From Rhodococcus wratislaviensis (lineage in GTDB: Bacteria > Actinomycetota > Actinomycetes > Mycobacteriales > Mycobacteriaceae), in assembly GCF_900455735.1 (NCBI RefSeq), contig NZ_UAUI01000001.1, forward strand, positions 1,271,001-1,335,000: a DNA stretch of 64,000 nt. The letters are read 5' to 3'. Positions 58,748 through 64,000 of the stretch are shown piece by piece (the stretch's first letter is position 1; every line of letters starts with the position of its first letter). The notes under the pieces are model-generated. The model searched no databases. It was not told the origin of the DNA and saw only the letters and a program-made list of their open reading frames with translations. Position numbers and translations under genes: made by a program.

Positions 58748-60373
58748 TCACTTGTGTTCCGTCCACGTGTCGTAGAACCAGGGCACGGAGTTGGCCGCAT
58801 TGCGGAAGTCGTGGATGTGCGGGGCGACGGCGAAGATCTGGGTATCCAGCAGCAGGGGGATCGTGTAGGCGTTGTCGATCACGTGATCCTGGATCTGTTC
58901 GATCAACGCGATCCGCTTGCTCCGGTCCGTCTCGGTGACCTGCGAACGGAGCAGGCCGTCGAGATACGGGTCGTTGCCTTCGAGCTGGAACAGATCACCC
59001 TGGTCGCTGTCGTAGTTCTGGGTCAACCGGAAGGTGTCGGCCGTGGGCCACCCGTTCCGGCGCAGGCTCAGTTTCGGATCCGCGGTCGCCTTCGGATAGT
59101 TCGCGAAGTCGGTCTGCCTCAGCTGCAGCGAGATTCCGACCGCACGGAGCTGACGCTGCACGAGTTCGTACAACGGTTGCGACGTGTGGTCGTAGACGTC
59201 GATGTACAGGCTGAGTTCGAGTTGCCTGCCGTCCTTCTCCCGGATCCCGTCCGCGTTCCGCGTGGTCCACCCCGACGCGTCGAGCCGGCGATTCGCCTCG
59301 TCCGGGTCGAATCGCACCTCGTCGGAACGGTCCTTCCACCCCAGCGCGCCCTCGGTGATGATGCTGTTCGCGGGCTTCCAGTTGTCCGAGTACAGCGTGG
59401 ACACGATCTGGTCCCGGTCGATCCCGTACATCACGGCCTTGCGAACGTTGACGTCGTCGACGAAATCGGCGGTCTGACGCACGTCCAGGACGTTGGCCAG
59501 ACCCGGCGTGCGCAGGCCCAGAACGGTGAACCCCTCCTTCTGCAGCAGCGCCTCGTCCGGCGGTTGCGTGTAGCGGAGGGCGTCGCCCTCCCCGGAGCGC
59601 AACGCGCCCACGCGGATGCTGTCCTCCTCGATGGGCACCACCGTGACCGAATCGAGGTACGCCTCACCCTGGTGATTCGCGGTGGCGGGCGCCCAGTCGT
59701 ATCCGCGGCGTTTGACGAGTCGGATCTCCTTGTTCGGAATCTCCGACTCCGCGACGAAGGGGCCGCTGCCGATCAGATTGGTCACCACCGATTGATCTTC
59801 CTTGCTCGCGTCGATCGTTGCGTCCGCGACGAGGCCTGCCGTGTTCATCGACAACGCTGCCAGGAACGGGGCGTTCGGTTCCGCGAGGTGCACGGTGACG
59901 GTGCGGGCGGCCGCATCGGTGTCGACCGCCGTCACCTTCGGGAACCAGGCGTTGCGGGGAATCCCCTTCGGCTTGTCGCCCTCGGCCAGCCATTCGATGT
60001 TGCGTTTCACGCTGGCCGCGTCGAGCGGAGTGCCGTCGCTGTAGGTGACGCCGTCCCGGATGACGAACTGGTAGGTGGTTCCGGGTTCGTCGACGGTCCA
60101 GCTCCGCGCGATCCACGGCACGAACTCGAAGGTCTCCGGATCCTGGTACACCAGCCTGTCGAGAAGCTGATCCTTGACCAGGCTGTTCTGCCAGTACGAC
60201 ACCTGGATCTGCATCGACGCCGTCACCTCGGCGTCGAGATACACCAGGTCTCCCCCCTGCTTGACCTGCGATCCCGTTTCGGTGGCGCCGTGCGCCTGAC
60301 TGCAGGACGCCACCACCACCGCCGTCGCCGCGATGCACGCCGCGAGGCGGAAGCGTCCGAACCTGCGTGCCAT
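58748..60373 (-). CDS. Family 5 (oligopeptide/nickel-type) ABC substrate-binding lipoprotein
   Basis: A 541-residue lipoprotein: signal RLAACIAATAVVVASC with the lipidated Cys at 24. The DppA/OppA-type domain reads KQGGDLVYLDAEVTASMQIQ, LLDRLVYQDPETFEFVPWIA, TYQFVIRDGVTYSDGTPLDA, VRKAVMYGIDRDQIVSTLYS, and YTIPLLLDTQIFAVAPHIHD at the end. CGGAGG precedes ATG 60373. It belongs with the ATPase and permeases upstream. In this cluster the ligand is likely an organosulfur compound rather than a peptide, by inference from the neighbours. Confidence 0.9.
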   Translation of the reverse strand: MARRFGRFRLAACIAATAVVVASCSQAHGATETGSQVKQGGDLVYLDAEVTASMQIQVSYWQNSLVKDQLLDRLVYQDPETFEFVPWIARSWTVDEPGTTYQFVIRDGVTYSDGTPLDAASVKRNIEWLAEGDKPKGIPRNAWFPKVTAVDTDAAARTVTVHLAEPNAPFLAALSMNTAGLVADATIDASKEDQSVVTNLIGSGPFVAESEIPNKEIRLVKRRGYDWAPATANHQGEAYLDSVTVVPIEEDSIRVGALRSGEGDALRYTQPPDEALLQKEGFTVLGLRTPGLANVLDVRQTADFVDDVNVRKAVMYGIDRDQIVSTLYSDNWKPANSIITEGALGWKDRSDEVRFDPDEANRRLDASGWTTRNADGIREKDGRQLELSLYIDVYDHTSQPLYELVQRQLRAVGISLQLRQTDFANYPKATADPKLSLRRNGWPTADTFRLTQNYDSDQGDLFQLEGNDPYLDGLLRSQVTETDRSKRIALIEQIQDHVIDNAYTIPLLLDTQIFAVAPHIHDFRNAANSVPWFYDTWTEHK

Positions 60374-60429
60374 GAGCCGTGAACCTCCGGGTTGTGTGAA
60401 GTGGCATCGAATTCTCTGGGCGGCAGCAG

Positions 60430-62112
60430 TCACACCGTGAGCGGAATCCTGCCGGGGACCGCGTCGATCAGTCGCGCCGTGTACGGGTCGGCCGGGTTGC
60501 CGAAAACCTCGGTGATCGAACCGGACTCGACGAGGCGGCCGTGTTCGAGCACGGTCACCGTGTCGGAGATCTGGCGGACCAGGCTGAGGTCGTGCGAGAT
60601 GAACAGGTACGTCAAACCGAGTTGCGTCTGCAGGTCCACCAGAAGGTCGACGATCTGCGCCTGTACCGTGACGTCCAGCGCGGACGTCGGCTCGTCGAGC
60701 ACCAGGATCTGCGGTGCCAGGACGAGTGCGCGCGCCAGCACCACCCGTTGACGTTGACCTCCCGAGATCTCCAGCGGCCTCCGCCCGAGCACGTCGGACG
60801 GCAGCGCGACCCGATCGAGGACGTCACGCACCGCGGAGTGCCGGCTCGCCCGATCACCCGATCCGACGATGCGCAGGGGCTCCTCGATCACGTCGGCAAT
60901 GGTGTAGCGGGGGTCCATCGCGGCCAGAGGATTCTGTTGCACCGTCTGCAGCAGTCGGGCGTTCTGGCGGTACGACCGCGGGTCGGTCTTCAGGGGCCGC
61001 CCGTCGACGAACACCTCACCGGAGTCGAACGTGCTGAGTCCTGCGATGATTCGCGCGGTCGTGGTCTTCCCGGAGCCCGACTCACCGACCAGCGCGTGCG
61101 TGCTGCCGCGGGCGACGGAGAACGACACCGAGTCGAGTGCGGCCACCGTGGACGCCTGCCCCTTGCCCCGTCTGCCTGTCGCGAACGTCTTCGTCAGATT
61201 CCGCACTTCGAGCAACGGTGTCGCGGACAGGTCCGCAACGGCGCGCCGGTGGGCGTACTTGCCGGGTGAGAGCGCGGGCGCATCACTCATCAGTGTGACG
61301 GTGTAGGGGTCCGTCGGGTGGTCGAGGACCTCACTCGCGGGTCCGGCCTCACGGACGCGGCCCTCGTTGAGGACCAGAACCGAATCACTGTGCTCACGCA
61401 CCAGCGCCAGGTCGTGGGTGATGAACAGGATGCCGAGGCCCAGTTCGTCCTGCAGGTCGGCCAGGAGATCGAGAATGCGTTTCTGCACGGTGACGTCGAG
61501 CGCCGACGTCGGTTCGTCCGCGACCAGGACCGCGGGCTCGACGGCGATCGCGATCGCGATGAGGACGCGTTGCAGCTGGCCGCCGGACAGTTGGTGGGGG
61601 TAGGACCGCGCGCGTTCGGCGGGATTGCGGATACCCACGCGGTCGAGCAGGCGGGTCACCTTCGACCGCACGTCCCGGCGGGTGGCCCGCCCGTGCACGA
61701 GGAGCGTCTCCGCCACCTGGTCGCCGACGCGTTGCAGTGGGTCGAGCGAACCGAGCGGATCCTGCGGCACGTATCCGATGGTGCCGCCGCGCAGGTCGCG
61801 CCACTGCTTCTGTTCGTACCGGGTCACGTCCCGTCCGAGGATGTGCACGCTCCCGGACGAGATCCGGCCGTGTGACGGGAGGAGTCCGATGGCCGCCCGC
61901 GCGATGGTGGTCTTCCCCGAACCCGACTGGCCGACGACGGCGAGCGTCTGCCCGCGCTCGAGTTGGAAGCTCACGTCGTCCACCACCTGTACGGCGGGGA
62001 GGTGCGACGCTTCGGACGCGTATTCGATGTGCAGCGACCTCGCAACGATCAAGGGACCGTTGCCGCGCCGCCCGGCAGAACTCGTGGCCGCTGCTTCCGC
62101 GACCGCTGTCAT
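60430..62112 (-). CDS. Double-domain ABC transporter ATPase (DppD-DppF fusion type)
   Basis: A 560-residue protein holding two complete ABC ATPase domains. The first has Walker A GQSGSGKT (about residue 63), signature LSGGQLQRV and Walker B AVLVADEPTSALD. The second has GESGSGKT, ISGGQRQRV and LVLDEPTSALD. Each is followed by the oligopeptide-type C-terminal extension (HPTDPYTVTLMSDA and NPADPYTARLIDAVPG). ATG 62112 overlaps the permease stop by one base (TGATG). It supplies both nucleotide-binding sites of the transporter in one chain. Confidence 0.93.
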   Translation of the reverse strand: MTAVAEAAATSSAGRRGNGPLIVARSLHIEYASEASHLPAVQVVDDVSFQLERGQTLAVVGQSGSGKTTIARAAIGLLPSHGRISSGSVHILGRDVTRYEQKQWRDLRGGTIGYVPQDPLGSLDPLQRVGDQVAETLLVHGRATRRDVRSKVTRLLDRVGIRNPAERARSYPHQLSGGQLQRVLIAIAIAVEPAVLVADEPTSALDVTVQKRILDLLADLQDELGLGILFITHDLALVREHSDSVLVLNEGRVREAGPASEVLDHPTDPYTVTLMSDAPALSPGKYAHRRAVADLSATPLLEVRNLTKTFATGRRGKGQASTVAALDSVSFSVARGSTHALVGESGSGKTTTARIIAGLSTFDSGEVFVDGRPLKTDPRSYRQNARLLQTVQQNPLAAMDPRYTIADVIEEPLRIVGSGDRASRHSAVRDVLDRVALPSDVLGRRPLEISGGQRQRVVLARALVLAPQILVLDEPTSALDVTVQAQIVDLLVDLQTQLGLTYLFISHDLSLVRQISDTVTVLEHGRLVESGSITEVFGNPADPYTARLIDAVPGRIPLTV

Positions 62113-62975
62113 CAACCCACCTGCTTCCGGACGATGTGACTCAATTTGCCGACACTGAGCACGGTCAGAATGATGACCACGCTCGGGAACGCCACCAACC
62201 ACGGCGCGGTGGCGATGTAATTGCGGCCTTCCGCGATGAGAAGGCCCCATTCCGGATTCGGCGGCTGCGCGCCGTATCCGAGGAAACTCAGTGCCGCGAT
62301 GGAGAGGATCGCGGAGCCGAACTGCAGCGCCGCCAGGGACAGCACCGAGGAGTAGGCGTTGGGGAGAATGTGGCGTCCCAGCAGCCAGATCTTGTTGGCG
62401 CCGAGATGCTCACTTGCCTCGACGAATGGCTGGTGTTTGATCGTGAGGACCTCCGAGCGCATCAATCGGCAGAAGATCGCGACGGAGGAGACGCCGACGG
62501 CGATGGCGGCGTTGACCGTTCCGAAGCCCAGCGCGACGATGATGGTGATGGCCAGCAGCAGAGCCGGAATGGACAGCAGGACGTCGACGACACGGCTGAC
62601 GGCTGTGTCGTAGGCACGGCCGAAGTACGCCGAGGTCAGGCCGAGTACACTCCCGACGACCAGTCCGAGAATCACCGCGATGACGGAACCGCTGATCGTG
62701 GTGGCCGACCCGTGGATGACGCGGCTGAGCACGTCGCGGCCGATGTAGTCGGTTCCGAACGGATGTCCGAGACTCGGCGCCTCCAGCGGATGCTCCGGGG
62801 ACTCCGCCAGCGGATCGAAGGGTGCCAGCACGCCCGGCAGGAGAATGCATGCCAGCACCAGGAGCAGGAACGCCACGGACAGGACGTCGCCGACGGTCAG
62901 TCCGTGCCGACGTACCCACGCCGGCCGCGGCGCAGGAACGACCGGTGCGCTCGGGACCGTCGCCTGAACACTCAT
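62112..62975 (-). CDS. ABC transporter permease (DppC-like)
   Basis: A 287-residue permease with about six membrane helices. The OppC/DppC N-terminal signature is LEAPSLGHPFGTDYIGRDVL, then SRVIHGSATTISGSVIAVIL. The EAA-like coupling loop is PFVEASEHLGANKIWLLGRHILPNAYSSV (given in part: EASEHLGANKIWLLGRHILP). ATG 62975 overlaps the stop of the upstream permease by 4 nt (ATGA). Confidence 0.92.
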   Translation of the reverse strand: MSVQATVPSAPVVPAPRPAWVRRHGLTVGDVLSVAFLLLVLACILLPGVLAPFDPLAESPEHPLEAPSLGHPFGTDYIGRDVLSRVIHGSATTISGSVIAVILGLVVGSVLGLTSAYFGRAYDTAVSRVVDVLLSIPALLLAITIIVALGFGTVNAAIAVGVSSVAIFCRLMRSEVLTIKHQPFVEASEHLGANKIWLLGRHILPNAYSSVLSLAALQFGSAILSIAALSFLGYGAQPPNPEWGLLIAEGRNYIATAPWLVAFPSVVIILTVLSVGKLSHIVRKQVG

Positions 62976-63937
62976 GCTGTGACCACTTTCTTGTCCGGTG
63001 TGAGGGAGATCCGGGGGTCGATCAGCGGGTACGCGAGATCAGCGAGCAGGTTCGCGACCACGAAGATGACCGACACCAGGATCACCACCGCCTGAATGAC
63101 AGGGGTGTCCTGATTGCGGACCGCTTGCTCGGTGAGGTAACCGATTCCGGTGCGGGAGAACACTGTTTCGGTGATGACCGACCCCGCGAGGAGTTCCCCG
63201 ACCGTGATGGCGACGATCGTGATCGTCGGGATCGAGCCGTTCCCGAGGACGTGCCGGAAGATGATCCGGTTCTCCGTCAGCCCCTTCGACCGCAGTACGT
63301 CGACATACGGTTGACCGGACGCATTCTGCAGTCCCTGGATGAGCACCTGCGCGATGGGCGCGGACACGGGGATGGCCAGCGCGATCGCCGGCAGAATCAC
63401 CGAGCGCACGCCCTCGTCCCTGATGGCGGAGACCAGGCCGAGCTCGAACGCGAAGAACTGGAGCAGCAGCAGCCCGACGATGAACGACGGTGTCGACAGA
63501 AACGCCGCCGGTATGGCGCGGGCGGCCTCACGGATGCGCGCCCCCTTGGCGAACACCGCGGTCAGTGCGATGCCGAACGCGAACACGATGGCGAGCAGCA
63601 ACGCCGTGGACGCCAGCTTCAGAGTCGAGGGAAGGGCCGAGAACAGCAGGTGTTCCACAGATTTGCCGGAGGTCAGCGAGAAACCGAGGTCACCGTGCAC
63701 GACCAGGCGCTGCACGGACAGCGCGAACTGCTCGAACGCCGATTTGTCGAGGTTGTAATAGGCGATGAGCACTTCGGCGTCCTCCGCCGAGATCGGGTTC
63801 TCGGGACTGTTGATCTGCGATTCGATCGGATTGCCCGGAAGAACGTTGAGTACGAAGAACACGAGCGTGTAGGCCAGCGCGATCACGACGAACGCCTGCC
63901 CCACCCGTCGCGCCAGGTACCAGTAATTCGGTCTCAT
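62972..63937 (-). CDS. ABC transporter permease (DppB-like)
   Basis: A 321-residue permease of the DppB/OppB type: ARRVGQAFVVIALAYTLVFF, LNVLPGNPIESQINSPENPI, LVVHGDLGFSLTSGKSVEHL, and the EAA-like loop QPYVDVLRSKGLTENRIIFR followed by HVLGNGSIPTITIVAIT. ATG 63937 is preceded by AAGGTG. The open frame continues to the window edge, but the residues beyond are not conserved. It is the first gene in the window's transport operon; 63 bp of leader remain, in which I see no clear promoter. Confidence 0.92.
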   Translation of the reverse strand: MRPNYWYLARRVGQAFVVIALAYTLVFFVLNVLPGNPIESQINSPENPISAEDAEVLIAYYNLDKSAFEQFALSVQRLVVHGDLGFSLTSGKSVEHLLFSALPSTLKLASTALLLAIVFAFGIALTAVFAKGARIREAARAIPAAFLSTPSFIVGLLLLQFFAFELGLVSAIRDEGVRSVILPAIALAIPVSAPIAQVLIQGLQNASGQPYVDVLRSKGLTENRIIFRHVLGNGSIPTITIVAITVGELLAGSVITETVFSRTGIGYLTEQAVRNQDTPVIQAVVILVSVIFVVANLLADLAYPLIDPRISLTPDKKVVTA

Positions 63938-64000
63938 TGCGCGCACCTTCGGAAAATGCTGCCGGATGTGGAGGTTCTGCGAAGTTTTCCTGCCCGGCAA

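Noticed and set aside
58754-60382. A 542-codon plus-strand frame antisense to the binding-protein gene
   Set aside because: Arg/Val/Gly/His-rich composition without motifs is typical of a high-GC shadow; the minus-strand gene has a lipobox and full family-5 binding-protein signatures.
1-64000. CRISPR array, rRNA or tRNA genes
   Set aside because: I saw no regularly spaced repeats, no rRNA-like conserved stretches and no cloverleaf I could defend.

Overview
The window is high-GC DNA from a mycolic-acid actinobacterium, most likely a large-genome Rhodococcus of the jostii/opacus kind. This is inferred from gene content: a type VII secretion EspC-like protein, a DesA3-like desaturase, a DinB2-type polymerase, F420/FMN-type luciferase-like oxidoreductases, a CarD protein, a PknB-like kinase, a stealth-family protein and a broad organosulfur gene set. 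No rRNA, tRNA or CRISPR array was seen, and no intact mobile element.

Region 1 (1-13.1 kb) is ordinary chromosome: a VOC protein, an SDR, a methanethiol S-methyltransferase-like membrane protein, a SWIM/SNF2 helicase, a hotdog protein, a DUF5709 protein, a stealth phosphotransferase, PPK2, an excisionase-type HTH protein, a CpdA-like phosphodiesterase, a slipin/NfeD pair and a HugZ-like protein. Region 2 (13.25-17.9 kb) is a scar. It holds a truncated secretory ORF, an unknown multi-spanning membrane protein with an out-of-frame neighbour, and decayed pieces of an ISL3-family transposase, a flavin reductase, a RibB-like protein, an HNH nuclease and a NERD-domain helicase.

Region 3 (18-36.4 kb) carries small regulators and enzymes: CoA-binding, TerA/TerD, YjbQ, TetR, CarD, a glycine-rich exported protein, an MBL hydrolase, DinB2, a pRiA4b ORF-3-like protein, a Ser/Thr kinase, an LLM/receiver-like pair, a NhaA-DsbA fusion operon, an ADP-ribosylglycohydrolase and two tandem secreted paralogues. 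Region 4 (36.4-40 kb) is a three-gene type VII-associated operon (EspC-like, WXG/TPR-like, lipoprotein) joined by 4-nt GTGA overlaps. Region 5 (40-51.2 kb) has a desaturase; a glutamine-synthetase-like gene coupled to a membrane-anchored BAAT-like hydrolase; a PucR regulator divergent from an aldehyde dehydrogenase/GMC oxidoreductase pair; an NlpC/P60 protein; and an alpha/beta hydrolase.

Region 6 (51.2-64 kb, all minus strand) looks like an organosulfur acquisition cluster. It has an oligopeptide-type ABC transporter (two permeases, a double-ATPase polypeptide and a lipoprotein), two luciferase-like oxidoreductases, a DszC/SfnB-like acyl-CoA-dehydrogenase-fold monooxygenase, an IclR regulator, two TauD-like dioxygenases and a solitary SsuA/TauA-like binding protein. 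The likely logic is uptake of sulfonates or sulfate esters and oxygenolytic release of sulfite; the substrate cannot be read from the sequence.

Two architectural features recur. Two families of dispersed palindromes sit at gene ends, often supplying the stop codon. Five convergent gene pairs have directly abutting stop codons with no intergenic base.
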